This document shows positions 11,342 through 21,840 of a stretch of DNA of 64,000 nucleotides, piece by piece. The notes below the pieces were generated by a model, which worked only from the letters and a program-made list of their open reading frames with translations, did not search any database and had not been told where the DNA came from. Position 1 is the stretch's first letter. Each line of letters opens with the position of its first letter. The position numbers and the translations under genes are program-made. The DNA is from Galaxea fascicularis (taxonomy: Eukaryota > Cnidaria > Anthozoa > Scleractinia > Euphylliidae), in NCBI GenBank assembly GCA_948470475.1, contig OX419336.1, positions 14,350,979 through 14,414,978 on the forward strand, written 5' to 3'.

Positions 11342-12063
11342 TCACTCGTAGAATCGCTCGTCGAACTTGAGTGGCAACAGCTTCCCTTCTCTCCGCATGT
11401 TGGCCATCACAGGTATGTACCGCCTGAGGCGCCTCCTACAGATAGCTTCCAGTTCCTTAACTGACTCCCCCTGTAGGTCACGGATGACAAGATCGTGTTC
11501 CCTAGAGTCGACGATCTTCAACTCTGCTATGGCCACAAAGTCTCGCAAGGTGCTTCTTGGACAGCCAGCCAATCGAAATGCATTAGCTATGCTGCAGGAG
11601 TTCTCTTCCAGGACTTGCAACACCTTCTCGTAGCGCTGAGAGGCTGTGGGTGGAGACACGGCTTGAGTCCCTCTGCTGCTGTTGCTGGGGGTTATCCGGT
11701 CGGTTAGAGCGAAGTGCTTGAACTTCAGCTTTGAGGTCTGCGATGTTCTTCTTTGCCTCCGCCAATTTACTTTCGAGTTTTTTTTATGACCTCATCCTTG
11801 GTTCTGACGAGGTCAGCCAACTCTTCCGCGTCTTTGTTCGCCTCTTCACACTCAGCCTCGATTTGTTCGTTTTGTTCGTTTTGTTGTCGCTGGTTCCTGA
11901 AGGACAGCGACACCCTCTCGTAGTCTTTTTTGAGATTATCGTAGAGCCTTTGGAGCTCTTTCAGATCGTTGGCTTCTTTAACTTTGGCGGCACCCTGAGA
12001 TGACGATGTTACTCCTTCTCTGCGCTTGTTTGCAGTCTTTTTCTTTTTCGCAGGTGGCAACAT
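11342..12063 (-). pseudogene. coiled-coil protein with HTH-like C-terminus, partner gene of the Merlin-like element
   Basis: The start at 12063 gives a Lys-rich leader (PPAKKKKTANKRRE), then a long coiled coil rich in Glu, Lys, Arg and Gln. A Gln run near 11680 and a C-terminal domain follow, containing SQRYEKVLQVLEENS and AGCPRSTLRDFVAIAEL, which looks like a helix-turn-helix. It ends FDERFYE at 11342. Reading it needs two frame changes: one at an eight-A run near 11781-11788 (seven would keep the frame) and one near 11665. Similar coiled-coil/HTH proteins are, from memory, common in coral genomes. Its role is unknown. A DNA-binding accessory protein of the transposon is a reasonable inference from its position. 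Confidence 0.6.
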
Positions 12064-12410
12064 TGGCGATTATCACCGTTGCATACAGCACACTTATTAG
12101 GGCACTGAAAGATCCAATGGTGACCAATACAGATGATACATTTCAAGATACGCTGAGACATGTCTACAATTGTTGAGCTAAGTCAATATGTTGGAATAGT
12201 GTGCACTAACGCATTTTTATGTGGATCGAAATCAATTGGAAGGTGATTGGTTAGTACCCACATAAAGGGATGTTAATGAATAATTATGTTGTTGTTGTGG
12301 ATTGGTCAAAAATAATTTAATTTACATATGAATAGTCTATTGATTATAATATCTTGTTTTTTATTGGTTGATTTCAATCCGACCGAAGTCATAAATAGGC
12401 TAACACTAAT
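12064..12410. promoter_or_regulatory. central divergent promoter region of the Merlin-like element
   Basis: These 347 bp separate the two divergent genes. A TATA-like CATAAATA lies near 12390, about 20 bp before the plus-strand gene, in AT-rich DNA. No matching element was pinned down for the minus gene. The promoter function is inferred from the arrangement. Confidence 0.4.
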
Positions 12411-13316
12411 TTGAATTGTCATTTCATCATGAAGTATTATGAGTTACTTACCTTGATCGGGAGTTTCCACACAGTTTTTATGTTCCTCGTCGAACGTGGC
12501 TTAGTGGCTGCAAGACGTGAATGCCATTGCGGGCAGGAGATGGTTTTAAGGGAGAGCCCCAAAGTCCAGGATGGATATCACTGGGAATGTCCAGTTCGTC
12601 AGTGCAGAAAACGTCGATCTATCAGAGCTGGCTCCTTTTTCGAAGGTTCGAAAATTCCTCTAGCGCAATGGTTGTTTATCATCTTCCTATGGTCCATTAA
12701 AAGAGATGAACAAAAAAGTGTCCCTGCTAACAGGATTATCACTGTGGACGGTCATCTCAGCACTACCGAAGTTACGAGACATCTGCTCTTTGAAGATCAT
12801 GCATGGCAACATTAAGCTAGGTGGGCGCAGAATGACGGTGGAAATCGACGAATCCATGTTTGGCAACAAACGGAAGTACAATCGAGGGCGTATTTCCACT
12901 GGCCAGTGGGTTTTCGGTATGGTTGAAAGAGGCAGTGGCAGGGCCCTCACCTTTCAAGTACACCAACCAACCGTACACGTGAAACTCTTGTAACCGGACT
13001 AGTACAGCAGTTCATAGAACCTGGAACACTAATAATTTCTGACAAGTTTTCCCCGTATTTCAACTTGAACAACCTCGGTTATATCCATCTAATGGTGAAC
13101 CATTCGAAGAACTTTGTTGATCCACACACAGGAGCCCACACGAACACCATAGAAGGAGTCTGGAGTCAAGTTAAAAGGAAGCTGAAATCGATGATCGGGA
13201 CCCTCAGAAGCCAACTTCCCGGATACCTGGACGAGTTTAACTGGAGGAAAGTTTATCCCGGCGACCCCTTCTACAACATGTTAGCTGGCATCGCAGAATT
13301 CTATCTGCCAAACTAA
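12411..13316 (+). pseudogene. IS1595/ISXO2-type DDE transposase (Merlin superfamily)
   Basis: The enzyme cuts the element ends and joins them to target DNA. A zinc-binding N-terminal part (CHCGQEMV then CPVRQCRKRRSIRAGSFF) precedes the helical part WLFIIFLWS. The catalytic triad can be read as D in MTVEIDESMFG, D in LIISDKFSPY and E in HTNTIEGVWSQVKRKLK. The C-terminus (YLDEFNWRK) is also typical. Frameshifts near 12709 and 12967 split it into three frames, so this copy is broken even though the triad is present. Length over the three pieces, about 300 residues, matches the family. It ends at 13316, 20 bp before the terminal stem-loop. Confidence 0.85.
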
Positions 13317-13336
13317 GCTCACTTAGTAAAACAAAC

Positions 13337-13352
13337 TGCTCTTTTAGGAGCC
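13337..13352 (+). promoter_or_regulatory. histone-type 3' stem-loop in the right inverted repeat
   Basis: The same hairpin occurs on the plus strand (TGCTCTTTTAGGAGCC, followed by ACCAAATAAA), 20 bp after the transposase stop. The outermost stem pair is T-C here instead of G-C, leaving five pairs. An AATAAA directly follows, so ordinary polyadenylation is also possible. Confidence 0.55.
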
Positions 13353-13558
13353 ACCAAATAAAATAAAGTCTTAACCAATACATCAGCACATAATATGTTT
13401 CTTTGGAAACGTTTCAAGTGCAAATTTGATTATTATTGCGTTATTACATTTGAAGCGCGAGTTTAATTATCGTTAAATTACACTAATTAATTACCATGTC
13501 AGTGCTCATCTACACAAAGTGTGTATAAACTATGTCTTGTATTATTGTGGTTTTCAAT

Positions 13559-13813
13559 AACATGCGAACTCTGAAGTTCAAAAGCTAACTGACGTTTGCG
13601 CTTTTCGCTACCATCAATCATCTTAGCGGACCTCATAGGAAACAGAAGTTTACTTCAAAGAAAGCAAAAGGTCATGATGATTGATTGGTGGATTTCGGTC
13701 TGTTTTGAGTGTTTCTGAATTTCAAGGTTCATTCCTTGTGATCGAAATTATGATTGACAGCAGCAAAAAACGTAATTGTTAAGGCGACTTTTGAACCTCA
13801 GAGTTCGCGTGTT
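13559..13813. repeat. foldback/MITE, 255 bp
   Basis: The 26-bp arms AACATGCGAACTCTGAAGTT(CAAAAG) at 13559-13584 and the complement at 13788-13813 differ at two bases. The interior is non-coding. No clear target duplication was found. It lies in the right arm of the mariner-like shell. Confidence 0.65.
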
Positions 13814-14189
13814 TTTTAAAAACGCAGTAATCAGATACGGAAGGAAAAAACCCAGTAAAAACAAACAAACGGAAGCCGTTCTGTGTATGTAGTGCCACAA
13901 CAACCTGTGTTAAGACTAATGAAAACACATTAGTAGGGTAGGAAACTTTGAGTATGCATACACGGGGTCACCTTATCTGTCACAAGGGACACAATGCATT
14001 GTAGGGCGATTTTCTAATCTACTTTTGGTCGTGAAATGAAGCAAAGTTTTTGAGCCAACAGTTGATAGCTTTACTTCAAAAGCAGTCACGGAGAAAGAAG
14101 AGAATATACACGGTGTAATTATCGAGTATGTTTTCGGTAATAGTCTTGTTTGTTTAGTTATTTTGCAGAGGAGTTTAAGTAGCACGTAG

Positions 14190-14276
14190 CTGTCGGTAGC
14201 CTGTCGGTAATCTGTTGACCGACTGTTGGTTAATTGTCGGCCGACAGTTGACCGACAGTCGACCAACAGTCGGTAG
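14190..14276. repeat. clustered TGTCGGT / ACCGACA words
   Basis: At least eight copies of a CTGTCGGT-like word lie in both orientations within 90 bp. They centre on the palindrome TGTCGGCCGACA near 14240. The block can fold on itself. No gene overlaps it convincingly. Confidence 0.7.
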
Positions 14277-14284
14277 TGGGGAGC

Positions 14285-15085
14285 TGTTCTTCACAATTAC
14301 CGATTTTTCGACGATAAGTCCTATTTTCTGAGCGACAATAAAATTTCGCGGCTATCCATGAAAATTCGAGCGAAATTTCGCTGCACTCCGCGATAGTTCG
14401 AGCGAATTTTCGCGGCACTCTGCGATAATTCGAGCAAAATTTCATGGCACAGCGATATTTCCAGCGAATTTTCGTTTGTATCGAGTGATTTTTCGCTTGC
14501 TGTAAATGATACATTTAACTCGCTTTATTCTGTCTCCCTCGCATCACAAACATGACAAGTAAACATTAACATGGACCAAGCGAAATTTTAAAATGGCTAT
14601 GTTTACACATCCAATTAAAGGTTTTTATTGTGCGTTGATTTCTTCCACACGAGTAGCAGTGAACGGCTAAATGAATACATGTAGTTTCGAATGGCTTGAT
14701 GTGAATGGCTGAATGGTAAGTAAATATTTATTGTGAGCTACTGTCTAGAGTAATCGAGGGTTAAAAAGAGATTTTTACCGAACCTAAATTTGTGGTAACG
14801 TTCGTTTGTTAACCTCAAAAAGCTCTAAACTGTAAACATAGGCCGAGCATGTTATCATGTGTGTTTCCGTGACCTTTCCGTATTTTGTCGTTGTTTTGTT
14901 TATAGTTTCTGCGCGAAATTTCGCTTCTGCGAAGTTTCGAAATAGCGATTTTCCGCTTGGCCTTCCGAAATATCGTGCGATATTTCCTCGAAATGTCGCT
15001 CGAAATATCGTTTGACAGTGAAACTTTTTGCATGAAATTTCGCTCGAAAGTTCGCGAGAACAATGAACGAAATTCGTCGAATTTA
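14285..15085. repeat. irregular array of CGAAATTTCG-like words
   Basis: Words of the type GCGAAATTTCGC and TTCGAGCGAA recur every 20-40 bp here and, at lower number, in the left arm (11070-11125). They occupy the subterminal parts of the TA-flanked shell. Open frames across them are by-products. Confidence 0.7.
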
Positions 15086-15113
15086 GTTTCCATTACTTTT
15101 GCACAATACTGTA

Positions 15114-16379
15114 TTTAACTCAAAGATTATTATTAGCCTCAATAGGCTCTTCAACAATTTTCAGGAGGTCTCAAAGGTTCAAGGATGTGATAAGCACACT
15201 CAAGTTTGAAGTTGTGTTGTGAACAAGCTCTAAATGAAACTGAGAATTTCTAGTTACCTGGCTAGGGTTTCCTGGTTTCTGAGAAAAAATCATTAAAAAA
15301 AAAATCCGAAACAAAACTATAGCAAGCTATAAAGTTGAATTTTATGCTTTTTTATTTTGCTGTAGGGATTGTTGCAAGGTGGTAAACGAACCTATTAAGG
15401 AAACATTTGTGTTTGAAATATTATACCTGCACTCTGAATCAAAAACTGTCATGTTTAGAGTTGATGAAGACGAGCTCTGGCGCAATTTTCGAAAAGCTTT
15501 GTATGCAATCGGTAAGGACATCTCTTTAACAGTTGCAGAACAAGCAACGAAGTTCTACAAGTCACAAACTTTTTTGATGTTATGTTGATACTGCACATCT
15601 TCAACACTTCAATATTAACCCAACATGTTACCGTCTCCAGTGACATCCAAGGACCGGGCGTTAGTTCAAATCCTCTCTCAGCCAAATATGTTGCACCTTT
15701 TGTTTTTTACCTATGCTTGCCACCAAAGTTGACTACAGCGCTTGAGTCAGATACTTTCGAATCACATTTTTGTTTCCACAATTGAAGCATTTGCAAAAAT
15801 TGGAGCAATACAAGCCTTGGCGAAGACATGGACACTTGGACTTTCTTTTCAAGTCTTTACATGCAATGAACTGAGGGTCTTTCTTTTTGTTATGCCACAT
15901 GAGCATCCCTTCTCCTAACCATCAGATGCTCAGATCTCCACAAGTAAAGAATTTTTGCAGTTGATGCACCAACATTCTCTTGAGCATTTGTTACCTGCTT
16001 TGGCACAGGAGCACCTTAAACTTTCACAAGATCTAAGAACTTCTCCATTTTGTTTCAAGAACATGCGGCTTGTTTTACATCAGTGTTGAAATCGTCAACA
16101 ATAGCTGGAAGTGAAAAGAATAAAGAAAATATGGGTATAGTTCAAGCAAAAATAAGCACAAATGACAATGAACGAATTCTTAAAATCTGACTAGGGCTAC
16201 CACTTAGATTATTGTAAGTGATTTATCCATGTGGACCAAAAACGCAATCCCCCTTGGCATCATTACTCTGAATTCTCGTGGTAACATGTTAAAATTTCGC
16301 ATGGGTAATGTTAAAAACTTGTACTTTACAGGTACTTATAATTTTGAATGCAAATATTAAGCTCACCTCTAGTTCCATC
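15114..16379. other. no gene recognised
   Basis: One exon-like open stretch (15366-15588, after TGTAG) reads KVVNEPIKETFVFEIL and onward, but matches nothing I recognise. The rest is AT-rich without domains. It may be 3' flank of the OTU-transposase gene copy that ends near 16380 on the minus strand. Confidence 0.4.
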
Positions 16380-17139
16380 CTAACGTCCTGGGGAGGAATG
16401 ATTATAGGCAATGCAGATTGAACGCCTACTAAGCAGGGTGAAGGGCACAAATGTCAGAACAGGTGAACCAGGAATCGAAGTGATTACCAAGACTGGAATG
16501 TTAAGCAGGTTGCTACATCCATAAACACAAAAGGAACTATTGAACCATCCAGATTCCGAAATCTCTTCAGTTCTATTTTGAACCCTGTTCATCTTTCACG
16601 TTAAAGTCCACAATAGAATTACACTTCTCGATATTTTTCTCAATTTCCTGGCAGAACAATGGGCGCAGCTGAAGTGTGTCGGTCTCAAATGTGTTTCCTA
16701 GTCCAATAGATTTCAAATGTCCAGCAAATTCCTCATTACCATCCTCACTGCAGACTAGTAACTTATCAAGTTCATTCACAATGCTTTAAAAACAGCAATC
16801 GCCATCCCCAGGGGCTTGGTCTAATTTAAGGCCAAATAAAGACAGGTGTCGTTGTAGGCAGTCACGATTCATTTCTGTAGAGAGTTCTTTGCTTTCAAAT
16901 TCCTTGTCTTCTGATGCTGTATTGCACCTTTGTCCACGGAAAATGTTGACCATTATTTTAACGTCAAAGAAAGGAAAGCTTAAAATGTCAAATGCTCTTG
17001 ATCTGCATTCCTTTTCAATTGATGTCAAAACATCATTCAAGTGAAGAACTCTGTTTGATGTATAGTTCAGCACCGTTTTTCTTTTCAGATCCTCAGCCTT
17101 GTCTCCAAAAAAGCAAAAATTCCACATGTGGAGATGATA
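16380..17139 (-). pseudogene. OTU protease part of copy 1
   Basis: OTU proteases remove ubiquitin or similar modifiers with a Cys-His-Asp site. The motif APGDGDCCF (D-G-D-C) is the OTU signature around the nucleophile Cys. The strand before the catalytic His is still readable as ICIAYNHSSPG, but the expected G-H-Y-D is lost, so this copy is probably inactive. A frame change occurs near 16785 and another near 16575. In copy 2 the matching site reads DSGHYDPI. Confidence 0.65.
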
Positions 17140-17515
17140 TGACGCGCCATAGCGGACAAAAATACTTGTGTCAATTTATATTGAACTTGTGCTCTTTAAG
17201 GATAACTTGTTGCTCCACATCTACAACTTGTTGTTACATCTAACTTTGAGCCAGACTCGTACAACATGTTTTCCAAATAGTGTACTTGTGTTTACGTTTG
17301 TGCTACATTAGTTAAAAACATATGCAACTTGTTTTCCAACATACAACTTGTTGTTGAAACCGTTTGAACTCGCATATAATTTTCGTAAAACTGATTTTAA
17401 AGATACAACTTGGCACCGAATACGTGTCTTATTATTAAATATTCACAACTTCTTTGACATTTATGACCAACTTGCTATCAATTGAAAGTTTGGCTTATCG
17501 ATTGATAGCACAACC
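17140..17515 (+). repeat. left terminal inverted repeat with CAACTTGT words
   Basis: The repeat matches the complement of 24779-25137 over nearly its whole length, with small gaps. A word close to ACAACTTGTTGT occurs about eight times at 30-60 bp spacing. Such clustered words are plausible transposase-binding sites. The HECT gene's first exon starts soon after, so the repeat probably carries its promoter. Confidence 0.85.
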
Positions 17516-17572
17516 CTCTCTTCGCACGCAGCAAAAATGGCAGACGATGGAAGGCAGTGAAGTGCCCAGCAG

Positions 17573-20500
17573 GTGTTAGAGATTCAGGTGTTAAGGACAT
17601 CGCATTCCCTTGATTTGCGTGAATCAAGCGTTGGCACCAATTCAACATTACCAGCGCAAACAAATTCGTCATCAATTATGTCAGTATCACAAGCGGTAGT
17701 AAGACTTTCATCTGTTGGCAGCACAGTAACCCGAACTGCTATAAGTGTGCCTCGTTCTGCAAAATCAAGGAAACAACAAAAGGACTTGAATTGCCGTAGG
17801 GAATCGGGCTTTTTCCTGTTATGCTACTACCAAGCCCTAGAATCATTAAAATTCCTCGTGGAAAGTTTAAGAGAAACCCTTCACCTGGAAGGGTATGCTG
17901 CCTCTGCAGTTGAGTTCGGATATGAGTGGTCAGAGCGAAAACTGCGAAGCGCCTTGGAGGCGGTGTATAAAAGCAAACTTGATGGTCTACCGGCGCCATT
18001 GTAAGTGCTTTATCTTGAAATAATTATAATTACACTTTAACAGGTGGTTGTACTCACGTAACAAGGCGGCTAGAAACAAAACAATGTGCTTGAGTTAAAT
18101 TCCCAAAGGAGAGATTGTTCATTGATTAGACCACCAACATGGCATGACACAAGGTGAAATTCATCTATAGGAGCTTATAGGCTTCTCTTATACTTTTCTT
18201 CACTGCCAAAAGTATTAGCTGTATGTTGAAGCTGAGACAAGCCAGGTGTGGACAAGGTAATTGTAATCACCTTGGGGGCCCAATGTCACAAAAGCAAAAA
18301 GCCCCTTTAACCTCTGAGCTCTTGTATTTTTAGTGAGTAATATTAAAATTATTTTAAGGATTTCATTGGTCTACCAAACTGCAGCTGCTTCAGCTTTGGT
18401 TTCATTCTGTTTTATTTCATGGTTTCACTTTGTTTGTGGTATAGGGGATAGACTGGTGCGTCCTACACTTCAGCCAAGCCAGGAGTTTTCAGCAAAGGTG
18501 GTAAAATTACTTGCAAAGCAAGGACCCATTTACATCAGGGCTGTCCAAGATCTTGATTCCTGGAAGGTACAGCACCCCCCTTATCAGTACTGTCAAAGGT
18601 GGGATAACATTCATTTATGACGTTTTATGCTCACCTCGATGATTTCTTTCCTGTGTGCAGTATATGACATTATACAATCCCTTCATCTTTTGGAAGATCT
18701 GTATTTTCAAAATACAGTTGGATATCAATTACAATACCCTTGGTATTCTCTTCTCCCAGTAGTGTGCATTTCAATTTGTCTCAATTTAGGTTTATGCAGA
18801 TTAATGGTTAGTATGATGTAGCACCTTCTTCTTCATACTGTATAAAGAACTTACTAGGCAAAAATCAGTGCAAGTCTGGCCTGGACCAAATCCTCCTTTT
18901 TTCTGACTTACAATGTTCCAAAATGCCAACTTTTGACTTACATGTATGTATTGTGTGTAATGCCAGAGATCAGCAAACTTTCACACATTTTTAGTCAAAG
19001 TAAATGAAGTACTTTTGTGTTATTTGCTGGCAAGAAAACATAAATATGTTTTACACAATTAAAGTAAAACAGGACTATAATTTGATCAGTGCAGCCTTGT
19101 CTTATTAGCCATTTCTGATTATTTAGGGCAGTCAGTACTCTTTTATAGTTATTTATAAACATAATTACGTACTGTAAAAAATGCAAAAATGAGTACAAAT
19201 AATTGTTGCTGTTGTAGATTGTACTTTAAAGAGTTTACATGTGTATTTTGCCATGTAGCAGCTATAGGTGCATTGTTTTGGACAACAGTCCTACCCTCAA
19301 ACCATTAATACAGTATCAATCACCCCACTGGCATAAGTCTAAACTAAAGGAAAGTAGATTGCTTTGAGATTAGTTAATTTAGGACAATGGCAATATTCAA
19401 CAGGAACTACTGATGAAGATGATGAAAAGCCTGATTTTCATAAGGTACATTGTCATTCTTGTGTATTTACAAAGTTAGCCTGCTACTCAGCAAAGCCTCC
19501 AAGCCTTCTTTACCCTGCACAATTAAGTACCATATTTTTTAGTCCATAACTCCCATTTAACATAAGGAAGGAAGGACATGTTACTCTATATAACTCATAG
19601 TTTTTTTATTACAAGTCGATTCTAAACAATTGATTCTGGATTTTGATGTGTGAAGACTTAGGTCTGGTATTTATTGATTGTGATTGACTAGGTGGATTTA
19701 GTAGCACACTCTTACAAGAGGAGATCATACCTAGTACTTAACGAATTTTGTTATTCCTTCTTTTAGAGACAGACAGAAGACAATCAGTTGGGGCTTAATT
19801 ACTTCATAGAAAGGTTGGTTAAAAGTACTATTACCATGAAGGCTTCTTGATTTTGAAGCTTATTATTTCCTGTTTTTATTTTCATCATGATGTTTTGTTT
19901 GAAGTGCTCTGTGTTTGTCTCCCTTAGTTTCTTACTCCCTCTTACATTCCTTCTTGCAGTGATGGAGAATCTGAACCACCCACTGGAATCAAGGTTAGGA
20001 AGATGTCAAGCACTTTAAATAGCTCCTCTCCTCAAGTGGAGTTGCCAATGCCTGGACCATCATCTGTTCTAACTGAAGGAAAAAAGCTGATTACACTGAT
20101 GGAAATGTTTCCCTCCCATAGTAGAGTTGCAAAACGCATGAAATATTCATGTCACTGTCGAAATGGCAGTCCTTGTCTTCAAATCTGGCAAATGACCCTC
20201 CAGATTTTGATACAGTTCTCTTGCAACCAGCATTCCTTCCTAGGGATCATGATGTAGTCACCCTACATAAAATAATTGAGCAAATTCAGAGGAATTTCAG
20301 CAGTGACAAAGAAAAAGTTAAAGTGGATGAAGACGATATCTTAAACGATGCTTTGGCGCTACTACAAAGACTCCAAATTTGATGCCAGGAAGAAATTGCG
20401 TGTTGTTTATAAAGGGCAGCCTGCAGCAGACACTGGTGGTGTAATATGCCAGTTTTATACCCAACTCCTGCAAGAGATGTCACAACAATTCTTTCAAGGT

Positions 20501-21840
20501 GACACTTTTAAAACGCCCATTTACAACTCCAATATGGTTGTCTCTGGTATCATGAAACTTGTTGGTACTGTGATAACCCACAGCATCCTTCAGGGTGGTC
20601 CTGGTTTCCCTGTATTCAGTCCATCTGTCTACCACTATCTAGCCACTGGTGATTTTGATGCTGCTGTGCAGAAAATTTCTGTGAATGACTGTACTGTTTC
20701 TACAAAACATTTCATTGACCAGGCAAGTATACTTGTAGTAACCTACACCCTCTGGCCCTTAGTGCAAAATAACAGATATATCCAATACATGGAAAGTTGC
20801 AAATGCTATTTTCTTCAATGTCTCTATATGAACAAAAAAGAAAACAATGCCAAAGAAATGGAAGTCTTGAAGTACACTTATAGAAGTATTTTTAAGAAGT
20901 CTGATGGACAGAATAATTGTCCTCTTTTGTGTATTTCCACAGATTGCAAACACAAGTGATATGTCAACTTTGGACACAGATGAAACCCTGAACTTTTTGT
21001 CTGAACGTGGTCAAAACGTGACAATGACTGTAAGTTTACTGTTATTCTATTTATTTGATCTTGTGACATATTATCATCAAAGCCAAACCGAACTAAGGAG
21101 GAAATGGTGAAATAAAATAGATATTCTATTCGGTCATTATGCTTATGTACTCTTTATTGGATATAATTTATTAAGCATTGTAAAATAAGCATCTCCATAT
21201 GGTATTTCAAAGATGGATTGTATCATTAACAAAAGAAACACCCAATTGATACCATCACAGCTAGCAATTTCCTAATACATCTCTATTTGCAGAATTAAAA
21301 CAAGACGATCGTTTTGCAAGGCATGATAGTGCATGATGTTCTGGGACGTCCCAAAATTGTGCTTGATCAAATCAGAGAGGGACTGCAAACATTAACATTT
21401 GTTTCAAAGACGAAACAGTACCCTGAGCTCTTCCAAGAACTGTTTGTCCCACACGACAAGGAATGCAGTCATAGTGATGTTATTAAAGTTTTAGAATTTC
21501 CGCAGACAATGACTGCAGATGAAACAACTATTCAGGGGTACCTAATAGAATTCTTGCAAACTCCATCAAAAGAAACTTTGGCCTAGGCAATATTGAAGTT
21601 AAGTTTGCCAATGTCACATCCATATTTGCTTCCACATGCCTCGTGGCCATAACCTTTCCTCGAGTGTTTCCCAACAAGGAAACGTTTTCATCTTCTATTG
21701 AGGCTGTTCTGACTTCTAAAACTAAGTCATTTAACTGTGTTGAAATGTGTATTCCATTTGATGTTGGCAGACTGCACTCTTACCTTGATATTGTTTTTGC
21801 AGCAGCTGTGACAATCTCAGTTTCTCCAGTTACTCAATAA
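17573..21840 (+). pseudogene. HECT-type E3 ubiquitin ligase gene carried by the transposon
   Basis: HECT ligases take ubiquitin from an E2 onto a catalytic Cys and pass it to a substrate. Exons with splice signals are about 17520-18000 (donor GTAAGT), 18445-18566, 19404-19444, 19767-19813, 19960-20722, 20943-21029 and 21293-21840. The intron after 20722 starts GCAAGT, a GC-AG type. The HECT N-lobe is clear: FDARKKLRVVYKGQPAADTGG, then FYTQLLQEMSQQFF and GPGFPVFSPSVYHYL. The C-lobe has the catalytic Cys in IFASTCLVAITFPRVF and ends FNCV. It resembles the G2E3-like HECT proteins expanded in fish and corals. Frameshifts near 20140, 20360 and 21595 and a stop at the start of the last exon break it. 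Confidence 0.75.

Larger units (their letters stand above)
11295..13357. mobile_element. two-gene Merlin-like (IS1595-type) DNA transposon
   Basis: A perfect 20-bp inverted repeat, TTGGTGGCTCCTAAAAGAGC, bounds 2,063 bp (11295-11314 against 13338-13357). Inside are an IS1595/ISXO2-type transposase on the plus strand and a coiled-coil protein gene on the minus strand. Both are transcribed outward from a shared centre and end 20-26 bp before the repeats. No clear 8-9 bp target duplication was found, possibly from decay or because the true ends lie a few bases away. Both genes carry frameshifts. Confidence 0.85.
11037..15113. mobile_element. Tc1/mariner-like shell (TA duplication) holding a Merlin-like element
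   Basis: The left end CAGTATTGTGCAAAAGTAAT at 11039 is the exact complement of the right end at 15111, and TA flanks both (11037-11038, 15112-15113). Similarity continues inward for about 45 bp and then dissolves into repeats of a CGAAATTTCG-like word. CAGT...AAAAGT ends and a TA duplication are typical of Tc1/mariner. No mariner transposase was seen, so it is non-autonomous or has been replaced internally by the Merlin-like insertion at 11295-13357. Confidence 0.85.

Noticed and set aside
14230..15093. Two minus-strand open frames rich in Arg, Ser and Phe
   Set aside because: They are translations of the CGAAATTTCG word field and the TGTCGGT cluster and have no independent support.
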